Shown: positions 13,151 through 25,144 of the stretch, piece after piece | Layout: each line of letters begins with the position of its first letter | How positions within the stretch are numbered: the first letter of the stretch is position 1 | DNA from: Eopsaltria australis | Lineage: Eukaryota; Chordata; Aves; Passeriformes; Petroicidae | Length of the DNA stretch: 64,000 nt | Direction: 5' to 3' | NCBI GenBank assembly: GCA_034509425.1 | Contig: JAVTVJ010000049.1 | Location: 806,001-870,000 of the forward strand | Made by a program: the position numbers and the translations under genes | Notes under the pieces: model-generated | Told to the model about the DNA's origin: nothing | Database searches by the model: none | What the model saw: the letters and a program-made list of their open reading frames with translations, nothing else

Positions 13151-13359
13151 CATACCAGGAAGAATTTCTTCATGGAAAGAATTGTCAAGCACTGGAACAG
13201 GCTGCCCAGGGAGGTGGTGGAATCACCATTCCTGGAAGTAGCCAAGAAATTACTGTCTGTGGCACTTAGTGCTCTGGTTTAATTGACAGGGTAGTTTTTG
13301 GTCGAAGGTCAGACTTGATGACCTTGGAGGTCTTTTCCAACCTTAATGATTCTATGATA
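13151..13359 (+). mobile_element. CR1 LINE, 3' end fragment, sense on +
   Basis: Non-LTR retrotransposon remnant of the Chicken Repeat 1 family. The order of landmarks is that of a CR1 3' end: AGGAAGAATTTCTTC, CTGGAACAGGCTGCCCAGGG, AGGTGGTGGAATCACC, GTGGCACTTAGTGC, GACTTGATGACCTTGGAGG, then TTTTCCAACCTTAATGATTC and the terminal ATTCTATGAT at 13350-13359. It starts abruptly near 13151, as expected for the 5' truncation typical of this family. About 209 bp, non-coding, no longer mobile. It serves as an internal reference for the rearranged copy at 18416-18785. Confidence 0.95.
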
Positions 13360-16300
13360 GGAAAAACAAGAAATACAATCCTCTGTTCAGCTGGTAGCTG
13401 TCTTAGAGCCCATTCTTTGGCTTAAATACATTTAGCAAGTCCCTAGTGGTGTGATCCTAAGTCTTCTTCCCAGGGAAAAAAAACTTGTCCTGTTTTTTCA
13501 TGGCCATATGTATAGTAGATAAGATTATGCCATTTCTGATACTTCCACCAAATAATTTCTTGACAATGACATCTTTTTTTTAATAACTTTGGAAATTGCC
13601 TACAACTTATTACAATGTTTTAAATTAACACAATTAAAATCTATTCGAGAGAATCTGTAGTTGATTTGGTTGGGGCTCTTTTTTCCAAACAGAATTATTG
13701 CTCTTCCTCTTTTCTATTTCAATAATACATAATTAAAATAAAGAAAACATGAAAGTCGAATTTAACAACACTGCTGCAATTACTAATGACCCAGTTTAAT
13801 TTCAAGATGCAAAAATATCTGTAAAGTCTATTTTATGCTCAATATGGCTTCTGTCATTCTTAGAAGATGCAGCCATATCTGATAAAAATATTGTACTTAA
13901 AGTGTAAGTCATCTTGTTCCAGTTCCACTAATGGAGTCTGCAAAGCTAGGAAAAAGTAAAAAGGATCAAGTTAGCATGAGAAATTACTTACCTGACAGAA
14001 ATTAAGACTTTTGTACTGTGTCAGGTTACCATTGCTTTAAGCCATTGGCAGTAATGGATGTTTTCAAATATAATGTAAATTAATCATTCTCCAAATTTAG
14101 AAATCAGTATAATGCAGATCAGGTGCACATCTCTTCTGTCTGTTTCCTTACCAGCCTACAAAGAGAAGGGCAGGAGCTTGAATAAGTCTGTAAAGACCAT
14201 GTTCTATTGGCCAGGACACCTCATATGCTGCCATGCATTGTTCCAGGTAAATGTATCTGAGAAGTCAGTTACTTGTGAATACTAAAGTCAGCATCTTGTA
14301 TGCTTTTTGGAGAAAGCATCTAGGTGAAACTGCTACTACACATTTTAAAATTAATTTCTATTTTGCTTAGGAAAAAGTAGGGGGCTGAGAAATGCAGTTT
14401 TGGTGTCAAAAAGTTAAATGAGCACAGAATAATTCTTCATCTTAGGTACAGCATTTCTGCGTATTAAATTGTTAGGAAAAATATGTGGCAACTGAACATG
14501 AAAATTCCAAATGCTATCTGGCTTACAAATTTAGGTCTGGCAAATGGGTTTGGAAGTGACAAGGCAACATACATCTACCAGTACAGACTGTTCCCTCTGA
14601 GGCTTCACAGCTGTCCCCTGTGTTATGGTAGGCTTGGCTGTGTAGGTATTCTTAATATTCTGTTTAGCTATCCACAGAGTACAAAGGAACAGAATTCTTA
14701 CACTTTATCCTGAAGTCCCTTATAGAAATACAGCTAATCAATTCCTAGTATTAAAGATAGATACATGACTGTACCCTGAATATATGTATTATTTCATATT
14801 AACTCCATTCTCAATATCATACTGAGCAATGTGAAAATGAAGGTAGGTCATAGTTCATTAAAGGGATAAAATAGGAGCAGTTTCAAAAGAGTAATTATTG
14901 TAACTAACAGCAATTGCCTTTTTTGTTTTTTAACATCCACACTGATATTGAAATACAAAGCTCAGGTTATTCAAATGAGAGTAATGGGACTAAATGTAGA
15001 GGACATTGACCCTTTAGGGATGGCAGTTAAAATGAAGTACCAAAAGAAATTGTCACTTAAAGATTTGGTTTATAACTCGTAAAGACTGATATGTCAGTCC
15101 TTTGTGTGCTCCATCCTTTCAAACAATATTTGTGTTGGCACTGAATTGTCCTTTTCCACACAGCCTCACTAGGGTTTTTGGGAACTGATGCTATTTGGGA
15201 GGATTATTTTCTTTAAATATCTTCCTCTCTAACAAAGCTCACAACATAAGGGAAGGCCAAGCCAAGAAAACTAATACAGTTAGGAAAGAAAGCAGGGTAG
15301 CCACAGCCAATACACACTGGCTATGGATCGTGAGCCACTTTTCCATTTGAGAGATTTTGTGGATTTGAGCAGGTCAAGTGCAACAGCCCTCTATTATAGG
15401 ACTGAAAAAAAAAGTAGAAATCTGTTCTGGTGCACCTTTCTCAACACTAGGTGCTTAACCATCAGAGGGAAAGTATAAACAAGAATTAAAAAAGATCATT
15501 TTGACTCTACATGTTACACAGACTGACTATTAGACAGTGACCCTATGGAAATCACTAAATAAATGTTTCCTTCACAGGGAAACATCTTCTACTTATTGCT
15601 TTCAGCATAAGATCTTTTTTCAAACCAAGCTTTTATTCTGGTTACAAAGGAAAAAAAAAATAATATGGGAAGGTTTATCCATCAAAAAACTGCCAGTGAT
15701 ATCACTACCCCTCAAGAGAATTGTTTGCATGTTGGTCTTTGCAAGTATGGAGAACGAATTATAAGAAGACCATCTGTTAATATGTAGTACTACACCTGCT
15801 GTGTACAATCTAAAGAATTAAATGCCATCATTGGCATTGCAACTGCCACAGCAAATATAACAAAAATCCAAAATGAAAACTTGTGCCAAAGCTCTAATCT
15901 ACATGTAAAACAAAAAGTTTTCTTCTGGAAACTGATGGGAAATATTTCTCAGCTAGAGACCTCAGACCTTGCTCTAAAACTTCTAACCATTCAAATAACT
16001 CCAGCTCTGGTGACCTGTGAGTTCTTTTGCTGTAATCTTACAGAGTAAATAATAATGGCTTCATTTGTGGAGTATTGTATTTTTTAAAATAGCATTTATA
16101 GGGGATTAAAAATAAAGTAGTAGCATTGAACATCTGCCCTATCAAAACATATAATGTAAGATGAGCATCTCAGCATTTATAACTTGCAAGGAGGTGCTCT
16201 CATAATATGTAGCTTTCCCCCAACCCAAACTTCATTAAAAATGGCTGAAAAGAGTCACTGTTCCTTCCAACTTGAGTCAGAAAGCAACACAATGAGAAAG

Positions 16301-18415
16301 GGCTGCTCCTTGTCACACTGAGAACCTCCTACACTGCATTATTATGCCCCGTGACAAGGGAAGATCAGGAAAAGAATACCCTTCCTGAGAAACTATGTGA
16401 AAACAGTAGAAATGTCTATAATCTGGCAGAAATCAATAACATAATAATTTACATATATACTACATTTACAATTGGTTTTAATTTATCTTTTCACAACCCA
16501 ACACAAAATAATGTTAAGACGGGAGTTATGAGAACAAGATTTCATGACATTTTTGTCTAATATTGCTATGTATATGACTAATGCTTCTGTCATTACAATA
16601 CACACACAGAGCTGTTCACATGCTAGCAGATAGAGTGAAAACTATACCTACTCACTGATACACTTTTTACAAGTGTTAATCACTGCTGTCTTTCATCTTC
16701 ATAGACAGAAAAATACCTTCCCACTATGTGAACATGTGTCAGATAGGATTATAAATGTCCCATTATTATTCTCATAGTAAAAGATTGCATTAAAAATATT
16801 AGTTTTTAACAATGTTCCCTTTTTCCAGTTCTTTCCTTGGCCATTTCCTACATCATTTGTTGGTTTTGCCTACAAATGTAAACCCTGAACTTTTACTTCA
16901 CCACATAGAACAGGACAGATTTTGGTGACAGAAGCCTCCTGAGTGCCCAAAATGAAATTACAACCTACATTTGACATGAAACTGTTAAGTCTTTGCTTTA
17001 GAATTGGGTAATGCCACAATGCCCAGGGAAGGATGTCAATTTAGTGTCTTCCTTCCCAGACCTCCTTGTTGGCAGAAAAGAAGATTTGTTAAGAGCAGCC
17101 TCAGGGGCTTCCTCTTATAGAGCAACCATTGGTCAGGCAGGTGTGAGCAGGCAAGGAACAGTGACTGTCAGGGCTGGAAAGTGATTGAAGTGTGGCACAG
17201 GGAGTGTACTCAGTGCCAGGCACATCCAGGCAGGAAAAATGGAAGCACATCAAACGAAGCTTTTTACCTCACCCACACAACCAGCTTTTGCTCAGATCCT
17301 TATGATTTTGAATCCAGAATACTGGATTCTTACTCAGTCTTTGAATTCACATTTAATTTTATGAAAGACTGAATTAGTTCCATGGGAAGTTGTTCTTCCA
17401 GGAGGTGTAGGCACAGGCTAGAACAGACCAGTTCACTGCTCCTGAGGCACTAAGAATGCTCTGCATGCACAAATCTCAACATCCATTTCTCTCATCACTG
17501 AAAAAAAAAATACTGAAGGGGGAAAAAAGGTAAATACTGAAGAAAAAAAGATGAAAAAGTTAATGCAAAGGATTTAGTCTCTTACATCACAAATATGACA
17601 AAGATGGCATTGTTTCCCTGATGTGAAAGGTCTTGAGTAGAGTGAAGCTGCAACTGCCACATCTTACCTTTAACGTTGTGCCCCTTGGTGTAAACAGAGG
17701 CAGAAGAAGATTCCCATTCAATACACATAAGACTTATGTTCTAAAATGCATTTTCTAAAACCTAGAAAGGCAAGTTAGAAAATCCATTTGGATTTTGCAC
17801 TGATACTGCTGAAATTATTTCTTTTAGCTCTCAGTTGAGCTTCTGTACTCCCTTGCGACTCCAGCCAAAAGGAACCTCTAGTTTTGCAAAACTCTTGATT
17901 GTGGTATAACTTCTTTCCTATTAATAATCAGTCAAACAACAGAAAATCAAGTCAATGTACTGCATGTTGATGAGACCCTCTGATCTACTGCTACAGTATG
18001 GGAATGCTACAGCCCCTTGCTCCATAGCCACGGAGGGCCTTCACACCATGAATGAAAAACAAATTCATAGAACCTTTTGATATCCTTCCAATAAAGCCTC
18101 ACCACATTCAAAGTCTCATAAATTCTGTTACTTGAAAAGCAACAGAACATACTCATAGTGCTTTCAGTAGAGGAGCTGATGGAAAGTGATATCTTGTTTC
18201 AAGAACCTCTGTAGAAGGAGTTATAAAAACAATGGTAAATATTCCCTTTGCATCCATTAAAAACCAGAGTACAAATCACTGTTACCTGATTTCTGTCCAT
18301 GCAAGGTACTGCAAGGTATTGAGTTTCCAGTGAAGATGGTGAAAACAACAACAACAACAAAAAATCACTCTCCTGAACAACGCTGAATGCAGAAACATGC
18401 AAGAATTGAGGTTTA
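13360..18415. other. Unassigned non-coding DNA between CR1 copies
   Basis: AT-rich, repeat-poor sequence. Frames on either strand are below 80 codons. A repeated A-rich motif (AATACTGAAG preceded and followed by A runs) appears twice at about 17500-17550. No RNA gene or exon recognised. Confidence 0.6.
18344..18364. repeat. (AAC)n microsatellite
   Basis: About five AAC units ending in an A run, about 50 bp before the antisense CR1 copy. Confidence 0.8.
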
Positions 18416-18785
18416 AAGAATCAGAATCAATTAAGTTGGAGAAGACATCCAAGATTGTCAAGTCCAGCCTTTGACAGAACACCACCATACCAACTAAACC
18501 ATAGTGCCAAGAGCCACATCCAGTCATTTCTTGAGCACTTCCAGGGCTGGTGACTCCCCCACTTCACTGAAAGGGTGGTTAAGCACTGCAACAGGCTGCC
18601 CAGGGAAGAAATCCTTCCTGATGTCCAACCTGAACCTCTCCCAGCAGAACCTGAAGCCATTTCCTCTTGTCCTGTTGCTGTCCTGGGAGGAGAGACTGCT
18701 CCCCACCTTGCTACAGGTTCCTTTCAGGCAGTTGTAGGGTGTGATAAGGGCTCCCCCAAGACTCCTTTTTACCAGGCTGATGCTG
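18416..18785 (-). mobile_element. CR1 LINE fragment, antisense, with an internal micro-inversion
   Basis: Read on the minus strand this is a CR1 3' region. On the plus strand the reverse-complement landmarks run in order: AGAATCAATTAAGTTGGAGAA, AAGTCCAGCCTTTGACAGAA, CACCACCATACCAACTAAAC, GAGCCACATCCAGTC, CCAGGGCTGGTGACTCCCCC, then AGAAATCCTTCCTGATGTCC, AACCTGAACCTCTCCCAGCA and CATTTCCTCTTGTCCTGTTG, ending in a CTCCCCCAAGACTCCTTTTT region near 18770. Between the GGTGACTCCCCC part and AGAAATCC the expected antisense segment is replaced by its own reverse complement (18564-18606). The right limit is approximate because similarity fades. Non-coding fragment; frames across it are not real genes. 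Confidence 0.93.
18564..18606 (+). other. 43-bp inverted segment inside the antisense CR1
   Basis: This segment begins TCACTGAAAGGG and ends GGCTGCCCAGGGA, which is the sense orientation of CR1, although the CR1 on both sides is antisense. It has the same length (43) as the homologous sense segment at 13170-13212 and matches it at 36 of 43 positions. Breakpoints are ambiguous by about 2 bp because the segment begins TC and ends GA. It is therefore an in-place inversion, not an insertion or a separate CR1 copy. Confidence 0.88.
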
Positions 18786-19411
18786 AACTAAGCATAATAT
18801 GGGAAGCCATTCAGAATGCTGCTCTCATCTTGCTCCTTCCCCCTTTAGGAAGGAATTTTCATTTGCTGTACCCAAGTCCTTTTTACATTTACCCAACTGA
18901 GAAATTGGTATCCCTCTGCTACTACCTGACAGCCTGTTGTTACCTAGGGATAAGAGGAAGTGTATTAACACTTTGTTTTCCACTGCCTTTTATATTTACT
19001 TAGAAAACTGCTGTACCCTTTGAGGTATAGAAAGCCTTAAAGGAAAGTGAAGTCCACTACTTAAAGTCACATTTGCGAAACAACAATCAAAGCAACCGAA
19101 AAGCTTCACAAACCCAGAAGCATATTAATTTCCTTGAATAATTTTACTGGTATACCTTTTGATACAGCCAATGCACAAAGCTATTTTTGATGGTACCTAT
19201 AATAGGTTCTGAAATGTTAATATTCCTATGATATGCTGTTTTCTAACCATCACTTTTAGAGGCTTTTGTAGCTAGATGCATGAGATGAAAAGCAATTCAG
19301 AAAGAGTCTTTTTCAGCTTTAAATATCAAACGAGCTATTAGGGAGGTAGATTTGCCATCTGAACCGGGACACAAGAGAAATACATATAACAGAGAAGTGA
19401 CAGCAGAAGGA

Positions 19412-19433
19412 TCTTCAAGAAGTCTTCAAGAAG
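19412..19433. repeat. Perfect tandem duplication, 2 x 11 bp (TCTTCAAGAAG)
   Basis: Two head-to-tail copies, each containing the palindrome CTTCAAGAAG. The core TTC-two bases-GAA has the form of a minimal heat-shock element, but no promoter or transcript is seen nearby, so a regulatory role is only a possibility. Confidence 0.9.
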
Positions 19434-19913
19434 ATAGAAATTTTTATTTTCTCTACATCTTTCACTGCTTTCTTTTCTGGATAGACTCCCAGACTTGGGG
19501 GCTTGCTGGTGTATCACCCCTACACTTCAGGCAAATTGAAAGCTTCCATTCACAAAGAAATTAATGCCTGACAATATCCATCAACTTTTGCTAATTAACC
19601 CCATAAATCAAAGTTCACTACAAAAATAAATATCTTTCTAACATTACAGACATTACCTATTCTTGGTACATTTGTGTTTATCCACAGTGAACATGACAAA
19701 ATGAAGTACAGCACTCCTAGAAATTTTTGGTCTTGGAATAAACAAGAAGTCTGTTTCCGTAATTTATTTTGTAAAACATTATTAAATAGTAGCCACTTAA
19801 TTCTTTCCATAAGAGAACAGATAGTTTTCTGAGATGTAATTATACATTCACTCTGCATAAGCTGGGGAGATATTTAATTTCTCATATGCAGACAGTCAGT
19901 CTGCCTTTATTGA

Positions 19914-19926
19914 AATATATATATAT
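19914..19926. repeat. Short (AT)n microsatellite
   Basis: About six AT units. Simple sequence. Confidence 0.75.
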
Positions 19927-22318
19927 CAATGTACCACACATCCAGTTGAGCATATCACCTACAGCTCAACAGCAGCACCCCCATGATGTGTTTACAATCT
20001 ATTGCTCATATACTTTATGCCACTGAAGATCTAAGACAAACCTTGAAAAAAGCATTTTTACAAGAGAATAAAACAATAAATGCAAGATGTAAAAAAAGGG
20101 AAGAGAACTCAGTGCAGTTTCTCTTGCTGCCTGGGGTTACTTAGCTCAATTGCAATATTCATGAGTGACACAGTAAAGGATCAGTGGTTCTTAACATAGC
20201 AAAGACAAAATAAAACCATTTGAATTTTCTCAGCTCAACCACTATTTGGAACTGCAGTGTATCAGAAACACAGACAGAATCCCAAGTTCCACTTCTGACA
20301 CAGAATTTCACCTGATTGATGGCACCCTGACTGCTAACTTGATGCTTGTCTGGGGTAAAAATCACTTTTCAGGCCTGCCTACTCTTTGGTTCACATATCT
20401 CAAATGTCCCTGTAGACCATATTTTATCCAGTGGGCCTTTATGTAGTTTTGTGTAAGGTTCCAAGGACATGGTTATAAGATTTTTTTTCTTTTCTTCTTA
20501 AATTTATTTTGGTCAGGTTAATCTTTAAAGTTTACTTTGTTCCAAAGTGTCTGTAAGGATGAATGTTTGGTCGCAATATTTGAAAGCTCTTAACCATTTC
20601 CTTATTTGCACAGTAGAAGAAAAAATAAAAATAAAGAAAATTTCTTTTACTGAGAAATTCCCCATGATGAGAATATTTTGAAGAGCTGCAAACACTGCTG
20701 TAACAATGGCCTAAGTCAAACCATGCACCAAATGCTTCACAATTTGTAGTTTCCTTTGCTAAGCATAATACCTTATTCTGTCTGGAGTTCAAAACACTTT
20801 TCTAAGATGTTAAGCCACTTCCCACAAACTTCACTCTCAGGAAGTTTGAATTGGCTGCTTTTCCAAAGAGGTTTGAAGGATGCCAGTGTTCTCAGCTTTG
20901 TAAACTCAAAATGAACTTGTGTTCATGTTTCAGATCAAATGAATGGCTTGAATTTTATGTTGTATTTTTTAATCATTGTGGTGGCACTTTGGAATCCAAA
21001 TATCCAGTTCTCTCTTCTCTTTTCTTTGTAAGCATTTGCTCTCATAATTTGCCTAGTCTGTTTGACAGAACCATTAGCTTTAGACTTTTCACAGCAAAAA
21101 TACGCAAACGCAGCTATTGCATTTCTAAATTAGAGGCTGAGGGAGAACTGAAAAAGGCTCCATAACAATAAATAAAACAAATAATAATAAAATTAAATGG
21201 ATGATACACAGTAGTCTCAACACACCTGAAAAATCCACTGAAACAGGTCTCAATTTTTTTTCTTTTTTTTAGATTATGGTTATTAAATTAATAAACCTTT
21301 GAAATTTTGATTTAAATAATATATTAAGTAGCAGTGATAACAGCACTAGCAGCAATATACTTTTCTTAGCTCAGGAGGAAAATAAACTGAACCAACCAAA
21401 TAAAAGAAACAAAATAAATCAGTAGTTAGCCCAAGAACAGTATCAGGTCAAAAGCAAATTTTGAGGTAATCATTGATATAACACAAGAGAATTTTTACAA
21501 GTACCCCATGCAAAAAGTGAGCAAAAAAGAAACTAATAATACAAAAAACTCACACTTGAAAGTTTTAGGTATAAAAGTCTAAAGTCCAAATTCTAGCACA
21601 GCCTTATGGACTTCTACTCTGTATGTAGATTTGAGAGAGGGCTGTCTCAAGACCCTGCCAAAGGCAATCTGTTCTGAAGGTATGTAGGCTTGTCAGCCTA
21701 AGGGCCATTGTCTGCACAGAAACAATGTGAAGCAGTCATAGTTCCTATTTTCAGCCATGAATTGACTGAAGAAGAGAGTATTTAATGTCTCTAAGCACTT
21801 CCTGAATTGCATTGCACTCGTTTACTCTTCCACAAGTGCAGAGTTCTGAATTTCACTCTCCTTTCAGATCTTCTCCTCTCCTGCTTGAGAGTGTTTTCAC
21901 TTTTTGAAACAAAAGCCAGAATGACTCAACTGTCAGGTGTGGATTTAAGAGACTACAGGATTTCCATTCAGTCATTAGATAGGATAATTTGAAATAGGGG
22001 GTGGAAAATAGAATAAGAAAAGCACAGGAAGGCAATGCTGCTGCCTATTGATTGTCAGCTGCTGTACACAGCCCATTGGTGTGCTGTACACTTTTGGAGA
22101 CAGCCTAACAAACTCCTCTTAGTGACTGGATGTGCAACTAAGCTGAATATATTGCTTTTACCTTCATTCCTCATGTACACCAGACACCATCCTGATACAG
22201 ACAGAAATCTTTCCAGAAGCTTTAAGTGTCTTCCAAATTATTGAAAGAACTATAGGTGTTAACTTTTTACACATTTTCCATGTTTATTCATTTGAAGGGT
22301 TTGATGCTTGGGTGCTTT

Positions 22319-22332
22319 AAAAAAAAAAAAAA
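22319..22332. repeat. Homopolymer A run (14)
   Basis: Uninterrupted A run followed by GCTTTAGAAG. No flanking duplication was seen, so it is not called a retrocopy tail. Confidence 0.85.
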
Positions 22333-25126
22333 GCTTTAGAAGAAATGAAAAAGAAACCTTAGAAGTCTTCAAAGAAACACAGCTACTACCAAACATAAAC
22401 CAGCACTATAAAACAGTCACAGTCACATAATTTAAAAATTATTTTTCATGTAACTGAGCTGCACTACAATAAATATTCTGGACAGTAGATGTCCTAATTG
22501 TAACTTCGCAACACCTTTTGGCTGCACCAATGTATTTAAATAAAGTATCAGGCAGCTATTGGGTAAAATCCACCTTATAAGGCAAAGAAAATACTTCAAT
22601 TTGATTATGTGCAATAAGCAACAAACACACACTATTAGGTTTTGCTTTGGAGATAAAATAAACATAATAAATGTGAATCTGATAAAAGTTCCACAGCTGT
22701 CAGGCTAAGGTTTTTTAAAATAATATTTGTGACATTTTCCTTTTCTTCATGAGATGGACGGGTAGAACAATTCCTGAACTGTGTTAAGGTGATGTTCCCA
22801 GACAGGGAATTTATCAATAAAACTGGTGAATTTATTCATAAGATAAAAATAACAAGACCAGTAGGGAGATCAAAGATAACCTCCATCACCAATCAGTGTT
22901 GGAAAGGCAAGTCCATCACACTGTGTTAACACAGAGGTCAGATAAGTCCGTTTTTATAAAAACAATAGGCAAAAGTGCTCTGAGACTCTGAGAGCCCATA
23001 AACCTGAGACAATATATTAAAATGGATTCAGATTGTCTCCAAGTATCATCCAGCCAATCAGTCTTACTCTCCAGACTCAAGTTTTGTTGGCCAAATAAAG
23101 GCAAACAACAATTTTATTTACTTTATTGTAAGGAAGAAAAAGGTAAAATATGAGAAAATGCTGCAAGTCACAGTGTGAAGTTTAAATAGCTTTAAGATTT
23201 AGAAAATACAAGCCAGGGAACAGAGCATTTCTGGATAACAAACACAAGGATTCATTTTAGACAAATGCATGCAGACATCTTTACTTTGTAGTTCTACTTC
23301 ACTGTTTTTCCAAGCTATTTTGGAAACTTTTGAAATTTGTCTTTTCTGTGGAGAATAAATTTCAGTTGTAAGAAACAACTTATTCCCCTATTGCATAAGT
23401 TTTTTAATAACAAGAGGCAAGCTGCAGTGTATTCAGAGTACCAGCTTATCATTATCTACAATTATCCAATCTACCCAAGGGAATTTAAGTGGGTTAAACA
23501 TATTACAGAACTAAACAATCGTTAAAAATTTGAGAACTCCTTGCTTCTAGAAAATGCCAGAGAGCCAAAACAGCTTACACAGGTCAGAAGCAAAAATTCA
23601 ATGAATTTTTTCTTGATAAGATGCTATAACAAAGAAAGAGTCAGATTTCTTGACTGGTGGATTCCAGAAATACAGGGAAACAAAAGGTATTTGAATACAG
23701 ACTATCAAAATCCATTAAAAAAACAATTCAAATTTATGTCAGACAAAGATTTGAGAGTAAGGAAAACAGTGAGGGTAAGACATTTCATGTGCTTATCTGC
23801 ACTGACCACGCAAAGCAGATTCACATCTGAGTAGAGATTTCCATCTACTAATACAACTCCAGTCTAAAGCTCACAGCAAATGCAGAGTGGTCAGCACATG
23901 TTAAATGAGAAAGTGTCTGCTCTAAACATTGAACTGGCTACATCCCTCCACCCAAATACCTGCAAGTGTTGTTAACTAAAACAAAGCATGCCCTGACAAA
24001 GAATTACTGTTCTAAGATACGAGCAAGGCCACTGGGATCTCTTGTTTTGAATCCAACCTAAATTAAACTGTACAAGTGGATTGCTATGGTGTCCATTTCA
24101 AATACCTACAGATTCTAGATGTTAATTCAGAATACAATCCATTATATAAGAATATAGTAAAACATGCAGATTTTAGACTATACATGCTTTGATTGCCAGG
24201 TTATAGTCAGTATTTCAAGCTGGTAAACTTTATCATCTGAGATTAACAGGATCAGAGGGACTGGGGGTGGTAGGAAAAGGAAACTCTCTACTTTGAGCTT
24301 TTCCTTTCCTATCCTTTCTGGTCATGTCTTTGCAACTAAATGGTTCTCTCTTTCAGTAAGTCACGTGACAGACGTTAACCCAATTTAAACTATTTTTCTT
24401 TCCTTTCCAGTACATTCCAATCAGCAGCATGAACCACAAAGAGTGCCCAGCAATTGCTGAGTGGCAGATGCCCGAATACCATGTTTTTCATCTCCTTTCA
24501 ATATCCTTGACTCATGCATCCTGTCTGAGCTAATGTTAGTTTCCTGATTGCAGTGTGTCTGTACCCTTGGACTCTAAACAAGGGCCTGAACCATCCCAGA
24601 CAGCTCACTCTTCCTTGCTCGACTTCAGCTTCACTGTGCTTTTATTGACTCTCTCTCAAAACTGCCTTGTTTTCCCAATTCACATCTCTAATTTCTAGAT
24701 TTGCATTGATATTGCAGTCCATTTCTTTTCCTCTAATTTTAAAGTAATTCTAGACTATCATATAAAAAATACTATTCAGTTCTGACTTTATTTGACCTCT
24801 AAGAAGAAAATGAGCTGCCACCAGCAGTTATACTCACCACACCCCATTACATTATCATATTCCTCTACTTGAACAAAATGCCCTCAAAGCAGATCTGAAC
24901 CAGAAAAAAAAAATCATTCCTTGTTTGTAATGTACTTGTGCCTTTATTTGCCCAATACTCTGAAATTCTCTCCGAGATACTGTCATGTTCTAGAGACTGT
25001 TGCAGTGATTTCACTCTACTTAAGACTATTTAATATTTCTATGAGTATGAAGTGCAATGATGCCTAGTCCAAGGACCTGAGCTTTGAAAGTAAAAGGATG
25101 CCTGTTAAAACAGAAGGCAAAATAGC

Positions 25127-25144
25127 AAAAAAAAAAAAAAAAAA
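25127..25144. repeat. Homopolymer A run (18)
   Basis: Eighteen uninterrupted A residues followed by GCTTTATTTTTAGC. No retrocopy body or flanking duplication recognised. Confidence 0.9.

Noticed and set aside
18427..19003. Several overlapping frames of 60-142 codons on both strands
   Set aside because: Most are wholly inside the CR1 fragment, and the longest (18575-19003) starts in it and runs out past 18785. They come from the GC-richer CR1 sequence and do not correspond to the CR1 protein.
25127..25144. A18 run as the tail of a retrocopy
   Set aside because: No preceding gene-like sequence or flanking duplication; simple homopolymer.
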